Source: a virus. From it: a stretch of DNA of 38,767 bases. A program made the translations under genes and the position numbers. The notes beneath the pieces are model-generated. The model made no database searches. It saw nothing but the letters and a program-made list of their open reading frames with translations, and was not told the DNA's origin. The DNA is taken from IMG/VR virus record IMGVR_UViG_3300043425_000152, positions 1-38,767 of that record. One strand, 5' to 3'. Numbering within the stretch: position 1 is the first letter of the stretch; the number at the start of each line of letters is the position of its first letter. Positions 22,200-29,197 of this stretch are shown piece after piece.

Positions 22200-22233
22200 A
22201 CGTATTGGGAGCATACGTTTTTGGCAGCTCCCA
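22200..22233 (+). ncRNA. Possible H-type pseudoknot in the rusA 3' region
   Basis: ACGTAT (22200-22205) pairs with ATACGT (22213-22218). The seven bases enclosed, TGGGAGC (22206-22212), pair in turn with GCTCCCA (22227-22233). This interlocking layout is an H-type pseudoknot, 31 bases before the next ATG. It may control translation or protect the mRNA. One or two pairs would have to open for the loop to span. Confidence 0.45.
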
Positions 22234-22263
22234 CCTTACCTAGCGTTATAAAGGATAACGAAG

Positions 22264-22431
22264 ATGCTACAACGAGTAATTGGTGAAGCGTACGAAACTG
22301 GATTTGTTACTGCGATAGAGCAAGTGCATGACAGACTTCTTGAACTTGAGCGTGATGATTATGGCAAGGTGACGCTTGTTGAGGTGCTTGATGTGGTTGA
22401 TTCATTCATTAAAAAGGAACAGATGCAATGA
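22264..22431 (+). CDS. Small acidic helical protein, function unknown
   Basis: 55 residues: MLQRVIGEAYETGFVTAIEQ, then VHDRLLELERDDYGKVTLVE, then VLDVVDSFIKKEQMQ. Almost wholly helical. Start placed by AAGGATAACGAAG. The stop overlaps the next ATG by ATGA. No family recognised. Confidence 0.6.
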   Translation: MLQRVIGEAYETGFVTAIEQVHDRLLELERDDYGKVTLVEVLDVVDSFIKKEQMQ

Positions 22432-22718
22432 AATACACAATTGGAGCAATATTAGCGGTTTTGGCGCTAAGCGCACAAGCAAAGCCGATTATGTACACAT
22501 TAAACACAGGCGGAGGACGCATTGTGCTTACTGATGAAGAATGTAGGACTGGAACAGGGAAATTGGCTTATACCACGCACCCAACCAGCGCTACTCAATT
22601 AGGATGTTGGCTTGCAGATGATTTAGCCATTCATATTCAGTGGGAAGGCTCGGAACTGCGCTCTTACAACTATGACGGCTGGACTGTTTTAAACAACAAA
22701 AAGAAAAGCACTTTATAA
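22428..22718 (+). CDS. Exported small protein
   Basis: 96 residues with a signal peptide (MKYTIGAILAVLALSAQA, cleavage likely after AQA). The mature part has two Cys (EECRTGTGK, LGCWLADD) that may pair, and aromatic strands (IHIQWEGSELRSYNYDGWTV). A periplasmic location is likely. Proteins of this layout occur in other phages of Gram-negative hosts; role unknown, possibly envelope modification or exclusion. Confidence 0.6.
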   Translation: MKYTIGAILAVLALSAQAKPIMYTLNTGGGRIVLTDEECRTGTGKLAYTTHPTSATQLGCWLADDLAIHIQWEGSELRSYNYDGWTVLNNKKKSTL

Positions 22719-22766
22719 TCAAATACTTACCAAAAACATGAATTTTTTTTCGGAGGGGATGACGAT

Positions 22767-22991
22767 ATGAAAAAGACGCAAAAAGAAATGATTTTAGAGC
22801 ATTTAGAGGCTGGATTGCCGATTGACGCAAAATACGCGCTAGATGCTTTTGGGGTGATGAGATTGGCGGCTTGTGTGTTTGATTTACGCACGCAAGGCCA
22901 TAATATTATTTCGGAACGCAAGGCAGTCATTAACAGATACGGTGATGAATGTTTTGTTGCTAACTACAGATTGATTGGAGAAACTAAATGA
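22767..22991 (+). CDS. Small helix-turn-helix protein
   Basis: 74 residues: MKKTQKEMILEHLEAGLPID, AKYALDAFGVMRLAACVFDL, RTQGHNIISERK. This follows the phage HTH family (PF14090-like) in which a short helix pair is followed by xRLAAxVxxLRxxGxxI. Such proteins are likely DNA-binding and could regulate phage promoters. Its stop overlaps the glycosyltransferase start by ATGA. Confidence 0.65.
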   Translation: MKKTQKEMILEHLEAGLPIDAKYALDAFGVMRLAACVFDLRTQGHNIISERKAVINRYGDECFVANYRLIGETK

Positions 22992-23731
22992 ACAAGCACC
23001 ATATCTTTATAGCCACGCCAATGTACGGTGGAATGTGTGCTGGCTACTACACTCAAGCAATGCTAACGCTTCAAAATCAAGCGCAAAAGGTTGGGGTGAC
23101 AGTAACATATAGCTTCATGTTTAATGAGAGCTTAATCACACGCGCACGCAACGCGCTAGTGCATAACTTCTTGAAGTCAGAAGCCACCCACATGATGTTC
23201 ATTGATGCTGATATTAAATTTAATCCAGCAGACATATTCCCGATGCTTGAAGTCGATAAAGATATTATCTGTGGCATTTACCCTAAGAAAGAGATTAACT
23301 GGGCGGCTGTTCGTGCTGCTGTTGAACGTGGCGAGCCTGATGAGAAGCTTCAATTCAATACAGGAAGCTTTGTAGTCAACCTAGTAGGCTACGAAAACTC
23401 AGTGACCATCCCAGTCAATCAACCAGTAGAGATTTGGAACGGCGGCACTGGCTTCATGCTAATTAAACGTGAAGTGTTTGAGAAGCTTGCAGATAAAGTA
23501 CCGACTTATAATAATGACGTACTAGACTTGGCTGGCACAATCAAAGCTGATGTGATTAAAGAATACTTTGCCACCAGCATAGAGGAAGGCACTAATCGTT
23601 TGCTATCAGAAGACTATCATTTCTGTATGCTATGGCGTAAGCATGGCGGTAAGGTTCATGCCGCACCGTGGGTTCAGCTAGGCCATGTAGGAACGTATGT
23701 ATTTGATGGCAAGCTGTTGCAATCAGCGTAA
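22988..23731 (+). CDS. Glycosyltransferase-like protein (GT-A fold)
   Basis: 247 residues. It begins IFIATPMYGGMCAGYY, has FNESLITRARNALVHNFLKS, then a DxD metal/sugar-nucleotide motif in MMFIDADI (Asp73, Asp75). ICGIYPKKEINW and GGTGFMLIKREVFEKL follow, and then SEDYHFCMLWRKHGGKVHAA. This matches phage GT-A-type transferases. Targets could be phage DNA, virion proteins or host surface glycans. Its place at the end of the early arm hints at DNA or host modification. Confidence 0.75.
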   Translation: MNKHHIFIATPMYGGMCAGYYTQAMLTLQNQAQKVGVTVTYSFMFNESLITRARNALVHNFLKSEATHMMFIDADIKFNPADIFPMLEVDKDIICGIYPKKEINWAAVRAAVERGEPDEKLQFNTGSFVVNLVGYENSVTIPVNQPVEIWNGGTGFMLIKREVFEKLADKVPTYNNDVLDLAGTIKADVIKEYFATSIEEGTNRLLSEDYHFCMLWRKHGGKVHAAPWVQLGHVGTYVFDGKLLQSA

Positions 23732-23747
23732 AAATAAAGGGGATAGT

Positions 23748-23933
23748 ATGTATGAAAGCATTTTTAGTTTCTCGATTGGGTTTTGGGTCGGGTTCATCTT
23801 CTACAAGTGGGCAAGAAAGCTCGACAAACAATACGAATACGACAGAGGATATTCAGATGGACTATGGCATGGTTACTGGAAGCATATCCTCGATACCTCA
23901 AGTAAAAAAGCTTGTAGTTCAGACGGCAATTAA
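23748..23933 (+). CDS. Small membrane-anchored protein
   Basis: 61 residues: MYESIFSFSIGFWVGFIFYK forms one N-terminal membrane helix, followed by a charged part (KLDKQYEYDRGYSDGLWHGY). AAGGGGATAGT precedes the ATG. The last 77 bases overlap the next gene in another frame. Confidence 0.6.
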   Translation: MYESIFSFSIGFWVGFIFYKWARKLDKQYEYDRGYSDGLWHGYWKHILDTSSKKACSSDGN

Positions 23934-24168
23934 TAAATTATTTACTGACAACCATTTTAGTATTTGTACGTTAGATAAAGTAATGGATGTAATGAATATA
24001 AGTGAAAATACCGATGCTTATAAACAATTAAGAGCTTTGCATTGCGTTCATTATTCTGACATGACAAAAGAAATGAGGGATGTTTTGCCGCTGCTTGTTA
24101 ATGAAGCTTTAAAAGTAGATACAATAAACATTGCTGCAACACAGGCATTAAAAGATATTGAGTTTTAA
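23857..24168 (+). CDS. Last early-arm protein, function unknown
   Basis: 103 residues starting MDYGMVTGSISSIPQVKKLV. The ATG at 23857 has an AGAGGATATTCAG ribosome region and avoids a Ser/Thr-rich extension that would be a shadow of the upstream membrane protein. The C-terminal part (YKQLRALHCVHYSDMTKEMR) resembles short phage proteins of unknown role. It ends the rightward arm. Confidence 0.6.
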   Translation: MDYGMVTGSISSIPQVKKLVVQTAINKLFTDNHFSICTLDKVMDVMNISENTDAYKQLRALHCVHYSDMTKEMRDVLPLLVNEALKVDTINIAATQALKDIEF

Positions 24169-24379
24169 GATTTATGAGGGAACGTGGAACTTCTTTAAAC
24201 GGTAGCTTCGTCCAACATTAGTACCTCACCATTTATAGGGAAAGCAAATGCTGGCAGCGCGTACGCAAGGCAATTGCACCAGTGCAGCGAGTACCTACCC
24301 TTATGGGGCGAACGTGGTTGTTTTATTAACCCTTGTGGAATTTAGCACTCAACTCTGGAACTGCTAGTAGCCCCACCAC
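24169..24379. other. Convergent inter-arm region with palindromes and repeats
   Basis: Early and late arms meet here. Short palindromes cluster: GCGTACGC (24259-24266), TGCAC-CA-GTGCA (24275-24286) and CACTTA...TAAGTG across the end of the first leftward gene. GAACGTGG occurs twice, as does an AGTACCT-ACC-TT-AT-GGG unit. The segment looks more GC-rich than its surroundings. No canonical T-run terminator is seen. It could be a structured RNA, a bidirectional terminator or a packaging signal. Confidence 0.5.
24248..24367 (+). CDS. Possible 39-residue peptide
   Basis: Open frame MLAARTQGNCTSAASTYPYG to LLTLVEFSTQLWNC, with AGGGAAAGC before the ATG. It contains a weakly hydrophobic stretch. It overlies the palindrome-rich convergent region, so the open frame could be incidental. 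Confidence 0.25.
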   Translation: MLAARTQGNCTSAASTYPYGANVVVLLTLVEFSTQLWNC

Positions 24380-24646
24380 TTACCTTCTACAGCCCCACCT
24401 TCTAAGTGAAGCGGCTTTTCGTGTTGGCCTTCCTTTACTGTCACGCATAGGGCCTGGCATACCAGACATACGCGCACAAAAGGATTTCTTTCTAGCGGCA
24501 TCACGCTTAGTCTTAGGGTTTGGAGCTGGCGCTTTTAGATTGCTTCCAGTCTCTCGGTTATATTTCGCGCGACCTTTAGCAGTAAGACCAGCCCCTTGTG
24601 ATGTAGGTAGCTTTTCACCACGCTTGATTGATAAGCTAGTAGCCAT
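24380..24646 (-). CDS. DUF6321-like basic phage protein
   Basis: 88 residues, very basic. MATSLSIKRGEKLPTSQGAG, LTAKGRAKYNRETGSNLKAP and SFCARMSGMPGPMRDSKGRP follow a short phage family I recognise as DUF6321. Its role is unknown; its charge suggests DNA or RNA binding or a minor virion component. It is the last gene of the leftward late arm. Confidence 0.75.
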   Translation of the reverse strand: MATSLSIKRGEKLPTSQGAGLTAKGRAKYNRETGSNLKAPAPNPKTKRDAARKKSFCARMSGMPGPMRDSKGRPTRKAASLRRWGCRR

Positions 24647-24651
24647 GCTGT

Positions 24652-24828
24652 CTATCGTTTGCTTTTACGAGCAGAACCTTTAGCCTTACGTTTCATGCGT
24701 GACGCTTCAGACAATGCAATAGCAATGCCTTGTTTTGGATTGGTAACTACTGGGCCACCTTTACCAGAATGGAGCTCACCTTTTTTAAACTCACGCATTA
24801 CTTTTGCGATTTTAGTTTCTTTTTTCAT
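24652..24828 (-). CDS. DUF6496-like small basic protein
   Basis: 58 residues: MKKETKIAKVMREFKKGELH, SGKGGPVVTNPKQGIAIALS, EASRMKRKAKGSARKSKR. The order IxKVMxEFKxGxLxSGxxxGPxVTxxKQxIAIALSEA is the signature of the DUF6496 family in phages and bacteria. Function unknown. TAATG overlap with the holin-like gene. Confidence 0.75.
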   Translation of the reverse strand: MKKETKIAKVMREFKKGELHSGKGGPVVTNPKQGIAIALSEASRMKRKAKGSARKSKR

Positions 24829-24995
24829 TACTTATCCTTTGTTACCATGCCGATAAGACCAGCAATGCCAACCCCAACAGTTGTAATCTGTGTGTATAAA
24901 GCTGGCTCAACATAGATGCCTAAAGCTGTTAAGAATAAAGAAATGCCGCGCCATGATGATGGTTCTTTGCTACGTTCTAAGATGAAATTAAACAT
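24828..24995 (-). CDS. Holin-like small membrane protein
   Basis: 55 residues: MFNFILERSKEPSSWRGISL, then FLTALGIYVEPALYT and ITTVGVGIAGLIGMVTKDK. Two hydrophobic helices with short polar ends are the layout of a class II holin. It lies nine bases after the endolysin gene. Holins open the inner membrane so the endolysin reaches the wall. Another holin candidate lies at 26030-26254. Confidence 0.65.
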   Translation of the reverse strand: MFNFILERSKEPSSWRGISLFLTALGIYVEPALYTQITTVGVGIAGLIGMVTKDK

Positions 24996-25004
24996 TGTTA
25001 TCTC

Positions 25005-25511
25005 CTATGCTTCGTTAGTGCTAAGTTTTACTTTAGCAGTTGTAACAGGTAAATAAAACTTTTGCGGCACTGCCTTTTCATTAGGCCAGCGATAGGCAAT
25101 AGCTCTATTCGGGTCAAAAGCAGCAATGTTTACGCTATCCCCTTGGTTTCCACCAAGCACTAAAAGGTTGCCACTCTTATCTTGTCCTAAAAGGAAGCCC
25201 ACATGACCGCCGCCAGTACGTTGAAACACTACAATACATCCAGCGCATGGTTTAGGTAATGCTTGACCCCATTTAGCCCAGTCTCTTGCACGATAATAAG
25301 TCTTAATGGTTGAGTAACCACAATTAGTCAAAACATAATTAACAAAAGCTCCGCACCAAGGCACTTTGCTATCGTCAGTACCAAGCCACTTGTCTTTCAA
25401 TTGCCACAGCTTCAATATCCATGGGTTAGACTTGATGCCAACAATCTCTTTTTGGCCTATATGCTTGTAAGCTTCTTCAATCCAATTGAGACCTGGCTGA
25501 TTACGCGTCAT
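25005..25511 (-). CDS. Endolysin, NlpC/P60-CHAP type (TIGR02594-like)
   Basis: 168 residues. The active-site region is KVPWCGAFVNYVL (Cys53), GGHVGFLLG (His103) and LVLGGNQGDSVNI (Asn122), the Cys-His-Asn/polar order of papain-like peptidoglycan endopeptidases in the TIGR02594 group. No signal peptide or membrane anchor is seen, so release through a holin is needed. The start overlaps the upstream stop as TAATG. Confidence 0.88.
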   Translation of the reverse strand: MTRNQPGLNWIEEAYKHIGQKEIVGIKSNPWILKLWQLKDKWLGTDDSKVPWCGAFVNYVLTNCGYSTIKTYYRARDWAKWGQALPKPCAGCIVVFQRTGGGHVGFLLGQDKSGNLLVLGGNQGDSVNIAAFDPNRAIAYRWPNEKAVPQKFYLPVTTAKVKLSTNEA

Positions 25512-25861
25512 TACAAGCCTTCACCTGGGCAGACATAGCATACTGCATTGTTGTGTGGGCCAATCATTCGTGCATAAACTGTTTTAGTAGCACTGCATTG
25601 AGGGCCAGTAAACACTTTAGAAGTATATGGAGGAATGTAAACTACATTAGCAGGAGTTCCTTCGACTGGAATTGACGCTGTAATGTTAGCTGTTTGACCA
25701 TACGCAACAAAAATGCCATTGTCTTTGTCTGGGTTAGATACATAGTATTGGTTTGACGGGCTTGAGGCAGTAATGGTGACAACATTGCCCTGCACATTAG
25801 CTGATGATGCAGTCATTACAACCAAAGCTCCCATTGGCTGAAAAGCAATATTATTAGCCAT
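25511..25861 (-). CDS. Beta-rich structural protein, paralogue of 36686-37015
   Basis: 116 residues starting MANNIAFQPMGALVVMTASS. Strand-rich, ending YVCPGEGL. The protein at 36686-37015 has the same length class, an early VxxxAxSxA strand and ends YITPGDGL, so the two look like paralogues. They may be copies of one virion decoration or fibre-associated fold; this one is placed next to lysis genes. Confidence 0.55.
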   Translation of the reverse strand: MANNIAFQPMGALVVMTASSANVQGNVVTITASSPSNQYYVSNPDKDNGIFVAYGQTANITASIPVEGTPANVVYIPPYTSKVFTGPQCSATKTVYARMIGPHNNAVCYVCPGEGL

Positions 25862-25863
25862 AA

Positions 25864-26055
25864 TTAATTAACCTTTTTGCCTTTAAAATCGGTAGGTGAT
25901 ACGTTAGATTCACCGCTGCCACCGAAAACAAACATTGAACGGTAGCCGCCTGATGGGCATTTGCCTACGCCAGTTGCTACTTGTTTAACCGCGTCACTTG
26001 GAATTTGTGAGCGGATTGGCATAGCACATTTATCCTTCTTGTCTTGGTATTCCAT
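25864..26055 (-). CDS. Small protein, function unknown
   Basis: 63 residues from the ATG at 26055 (GGAAGGA ribosome site), starting MEYQDKKDKCAMPIRSQIPS, with VATGVGKCPSGGYRSMFVFG inside. A second ATG at 26022 (MPIRSQ) is possible. Gly/Ser-rich, two Cys. Overlaps the upstream holin candidate by 26 bases. Family not recognised. Confidence 0.5.
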   Translation of the reverse strand: MEYQDKKDKCAMPIRSQIPSDAVKQVATGVGKCPSGGYRSMFVFGGSGESNVSPTDFKGKKVN

Positions 26056-26254
26056 CTTGTTTTCCTTCCTTGTTTTTTATCAGAAGATAACTAAAAACCG
26101 AGAACAACATAGTTGTCCCCAGTCTGATTAAATCTGGATGGGTAACAGTGTACCAAGCCAGTGTGAAACATAAAACTAATACAATAATAGTGAGCAGCCT
26201 ATCAGATAAAATCTGTAAAGCTAAACGTACAAATTGCAAAACGACTTCGTTCAT
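26030..26254 (-). CDS. Two-span membrane protein, second holin candidate
   Basis: 74 residues from the ATG at 26254 (GGGGAT ribosome site), preferred over a GTG at 26281. Membrane helices are LLTIIVLVLCFTLAWYTV and IRLGTTMLFSVFSYLLI, with a polar C-terminus (KNKEGKQDGIPRQEG). It is upstream of the endolysin in the same operon. It may be the holin, an antiholin or a spanin-like helper. Confidence 0.55.
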   Translation of the reverse strand: MNEVVLQFVRLALQILSDRLLTIIVLVLCFTLAWYTVTHPDLIRLGTTMLFSVFSYLLIKNKEGKQDGIPRQEG

Positions 26255-26294
26255 GTAAATATCCCCGTTGATTAATGACACTCACATACTAACC

Positions 26295-26495
26295 TTAATC
26301 GTCATCATCCGCAACAAAGCCACTGCCCCATTCATCATCCTGCATCTTCTGTTTGATGGCTTCCAGCTTCAATGCACGGTCAATCACCTTAGTCTTATCT
26401 GTAATACTAGCCATGCTATCGGCCATTACTTCTTTTAGTAAGCTTGATACGGCATCCTCAAGCGCAGGATTTATCCCCTTGTCCTTTTTTGCCAT
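26295..26495 (-). CDS. Small acidic helical protein, function unknown
   Basis: 66 residues: MAKKDKGINPALEDAVSSLL, helical middle (TDKTKVIDRALKLEAIKQKM), acidic end (GFVADDDD). The start overlaps the upstream stop as TAATG. Proteins like this occur near lysis genes in podoviruses; role unknown. Confidence 0.55.
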   Translation of the reverse strand: MAKKDKGINPALEDAVSSLLKEVMADSMASITDKTKVIDRALKLEAIKQKMQDDEWGSGFVADDDD

Positions 26496-26668
26496 TAGCG
26501 TTTGCCTTTACGCATTGAACGCTTTTCTGAAGCACGTTTAGCATCTTGCATACGCAATTCACGCAAGTAGCGTTGAGCTTCTTTAGAGCCTTCTGCTTCG
26601 TTACGGCCAGCATCACGCTCAGCTTTAGTCATTTCCATGTCACTACGAGCTAACATTTCTGATTCCAT
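26495..26668 (-). CDS. Small highly charged protein, function unknown
   Basis: 57 residues from the ATG at 26668 (AGGAGA site), starting MESEMLARSDMEMTKAERDA, with a basic end (RASEKRSMRKGKR). Likely one long helix. It may be a minor virion or nucleic-acid-binding protein. It follows the largest internal virion protein gene and overlaps its neighbour as TAATG. Confidence 0.5.
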   Translation of the reverse strand: MESEMLARSDMEMTKAERDAGRNEAEGSKEAQRYLRELRMQDAKRASEKRSMRKGKR

Positions 26669-26669
26669 T

Positions 26670-29195
26670 TTATTCTCCTGATAAACTTCTTGCGACTGAT
26701 GATGTAGTACCACCACGAATGATAGATACCATTGTTAAGGCCGCCTCATTAGGCTCAAGCGTCATTCTTACTTGGTTAATACGTTTAGTAATGTTGTCCG
26801 CTTGTGCTGGTGAGATTAAGCCTGTATTTGATAATGCTGGTTTAATTGTACGCTCCCACTTATCAACAATAGTAGCTGGGTTTTCGCGTGAAAGCGTAAT
26901 TTTCAATGACTGGTCGAAAGCACGCATCGCATTGGCATCCTCTTTTAATAGAGGAGCAATCTCTTCTAAGCGTTTAGTCTGTCCAGTAAGGATAAGCTTC
27001 TCAATCTCAGCTACAGGGTCTCCAGTCCCCAATAGTTTTTGAGCTTGCTTAGCACTAGCACTTAAAACTTTAGCTTGTGCTTGAGCTTCACCCATAATCT
27101 GTTTAGCTTGCTTACGAGATTCTTCTTCAATCTGTTTTGCTGATTTTGCAGCCTCTTTTTGTGTTGCCGCAGCTTCTTTCTGTGCTACTCCAGGAAGAGC
27201 TTTAACTTCTGTACGCAATGATTGAGCCAGCGTTGTAGATTTAGGCGCTACGCTCTCACCACGCTTCAATGCAGCCGTATGAGCAGCTACATTACGCTCT
27301 AGGTTAGGGAATAAGCTAATCCATTCTTTATTGTCGAACAGATATTTCTCTGCAAACTTAGCGTCCTTGTCTTTAAGTACGCGAGCCACATGATTTGATG
27401 CTTGTTGCTCTACATAAGCAGGGTCACGCACCAAAGTGATTAAGTCTTGAACCTTCTTGCGGCTTGAGAAAAACTCATTAGGCAAGCCAGATGGGTCATA
27501 GGTTAAATACTCAGGGTTTAAGCGGTCAGTCTTAGTAAGCTTAGCACCAGTAGGAATACCAAGTTCATTGACTGCGCCTTTGCCTTCTGCATAGTTTTTA
27601 AGCACGCTGTCATAAGCATTGTCTGTGTACTCAGTTTGGATTTTACGGATTTTTCCGTATAAATCTCTAGCTTGGTCTTTCAATAAGCCGTCATAGCCTT
27701 CAACTGCCTTGCCATCAAACACTTCGCCTAACTTGCGGCGTACATGGTCAAGCGCTTCAAAGCTTGTTGGCACTTTACGATAGACTGGCGTACCGTCTTG
27801 GCTAACCCCGATTAAAATCTCTTGGTCGTTAATGGCTTTACGGATATTTTCGTAAACATTTTTTTGTTGCGCTTCTGTCACTGGAGCGAATTGCGCTTCC
27901 TTACCAAACCTACCGCGTAAAAGCTTGCTATCAATAAAGTCACGGAGCTCAGCAAAAGCTTGAGTATTCTTAACGCCAATGCCTTGGCTTTCTTTTTGAC
28001 GCACAATGTCATCCACAGCCTTACGAGCTTGTGTGTATTGGCTTGATAGGGCTTGCTCTTCAGATGATAAGTTAGCTACAACACGCTGTTGTAAGCTTCC
28101 GCCGATTTCAGCGTTGGTCACATTGAAGTTACCAATAGACTGTAGTGTTTGTCCTGGCGCAGCTGTTACTTTACGAGCAGCACTTTCAGCACGGCGAGCA
28201 ATGCCTAGCTTCTTAGCAACATCATCTACAGACTGGTCAATGATTCTACGAGCAGCAGCATCACCTTCATCTAAAACTAGCTTGGCTCTAGCCTTATCAG
28301 TAGTAACTAATTGATTAGCCCTCTGTGTAGCATCAGCAAGGATTTTATCTGCTTGCTGTTGAGCTGCGGATATTCTACCGATAGCTGCATCTTGTGTGGC
28401 TTGGTCTTTAGACTGTAAAAACTTAAATACTTCACGGTATGAATCAGTATTGGAAGCTTCTAAGCGTTGAGACGCACGGTTGCTTTGTAGCAACTCATTT
28501 ACTGGAGTTCTATTGCGGAAGTTAGCAAGCTCACGGGCAGCTGCATCAGCATACTCACCTTGAGAGCCACTCTTTTGACGGAAATAAGCAACTACGTTGT
28601 GCATCAATGGAGCTCTAAGCACTACGCTTTTAGCTACAGCACCAGCAGCAGGAGCGCCAAAGCCAACAACATTCTCTACAAGCTCACCGCGAGGCATTGT
28701 ACGTCCAGTTCCAGGGATAGCCACTGGAGTTTCTTTTCCTGGAGTTAATTCACCAGCTAACTTAGAACCACCAGCTAATAGCGCAGAAGTAGCAGCAGTT
28801 CCTAAACGTGCTCCACGGGCAGCTTGACCAGCAGTAAGCAATGCTGGAGCTAAAGGAGCTGTTAATGGAAATGGAGCAGCAGCAATGCCAAGTCCAGTCA
28901 AAATCTCAGGAGTAAACGCACCAATAGCACCACCAATACCAGTAGCTTTTAGTGTTTCACCAGCAATTTGACTGCCAGACTTACGACCACCAGAGTAAGT
29001 AGAGACGTAATCGCCTTCACCCTCACCCATTTTCTTAAATCCGTAGTTACCACCAGAATCTTTGATACTTCCAGTAGGTTTAAACTTAGGAGGAGCACCA
29101 ACATCTACAGTCGGAGCAACAATCGTTTCAGACGCAGCTGGAGCTTCTTGAGAAATAGGAGCGTCCCCTAATGTAGCTTGTGGTTTAAATGCCAT
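26670..29195 (-). CDS. Large internal virion / DNA ejection protein
   Basis: 841 residues, the largest gene. The N-terminal 60 residues are Pro-rich and disordered. Residues about 75-200 hold Gly/Ala-rich hydrophobic stretches (IGGAIGAFTPEILTGLGIAA, APLAPALLTAGQAARGA) able to enter membranes. From about 215 on it is a long Ala/Gln/Lys/Glu helical array (SAKQIEEESRKQAKQIMGEA). This is the composition of podoviral ejection proteins that leave the capsid and form a channel across the envelope, the role of T7 gp16. No transglycosylase motif is evident. Confidence 0.65.
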   Translation of the reverse strand: MAFKPQATLGDAPISQEAPAASETIVAPTVDVGAPPKFKPTGSIKDSGGNYGFKKMGEGEGDYVSTYSGGRKSGSQIAGETLKATGIGGAIGAFTPEILTGLGIAAAPFPLTAPLAPALLTAGQAARGARLGTAATSALLAGGSKLAGELTPGKETPVAIPGTGRTMPRGELVENVVGFGAPAAGAVAKSVVLRAPLMHNVVAYFRQKSGSQGEYADAAARELANFRNRTPVNELLQSNRASQRLEASNTDSYREVFKFLQSKDQATQDAAIGRISAAQQQADKILADATQRANQLVTTDKARAKLVLDEGDAAARRIIDQSVDDVAKKLGIARRAESAARKVTAAPGQTLQSIGNFNVTNAEIGGSLQQRVVANLSSEEQALSSQYTQARKAVDDIVRQKESQGIGVKNTQAFAELRDFIDSKLLRGRFGKEAQFAPVTEAQQKNVYENIRKAINDQEILIGVSQDGTPVYRKVPTSFEALDHVRRKLGEVFDGKAVEGYDGLLKDQARDLYGKIRKIQTEYTDNAYDSVLKNYAEGKGAVNELGIPTGAKLTKTDRLNPEYLTYDPSGLPNEFFSSRKKVQDLITLVRDPAYVEQQASNHVARVLKDKDAKFAEKYLFDNKEWISLFPNLERNVAAHTAALKRGESVAPKSTTLAQSLRTEVKALPGVAQKEAAATQKEAAKSAKQIEEESRKQAKQIMGEAQAQAKVLSASAKQAQKLLGTGDPVAEIEKLILTGQTKRLEEIAPLLKEDANAMRAFDQSLKITLSRENPATIVDKWERTIKPALSNTGLISPAQADNITKRINQVRMTLEPNEAALTMVSIIRGGTTSSVARSLSGE

Positions 29196-29197
29196 AA

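Noticed and set aside
24333-24683. Rightward 116-residue open frame
   Set aside because: It is the reverse-strand shadow of the basic DUF6321-like gene at 24380-24646, which matches a known family.
26255-26281. GTG start at 26281 for the two-span membrane protein
   Set aside because: The ATG at 26254 has a GGGGAT ribosome site at good distance and the extra residues are polar and unlike a membrane protein start.
26719-27042. Rightward open frames over the large ejection protein gene (also 28006-28314 and 28597-28827)
   Set aside because: Mirror frames of an Ala-rich gene; no ribosome sites, opposite to the operon, and the leftward gene is continuous.
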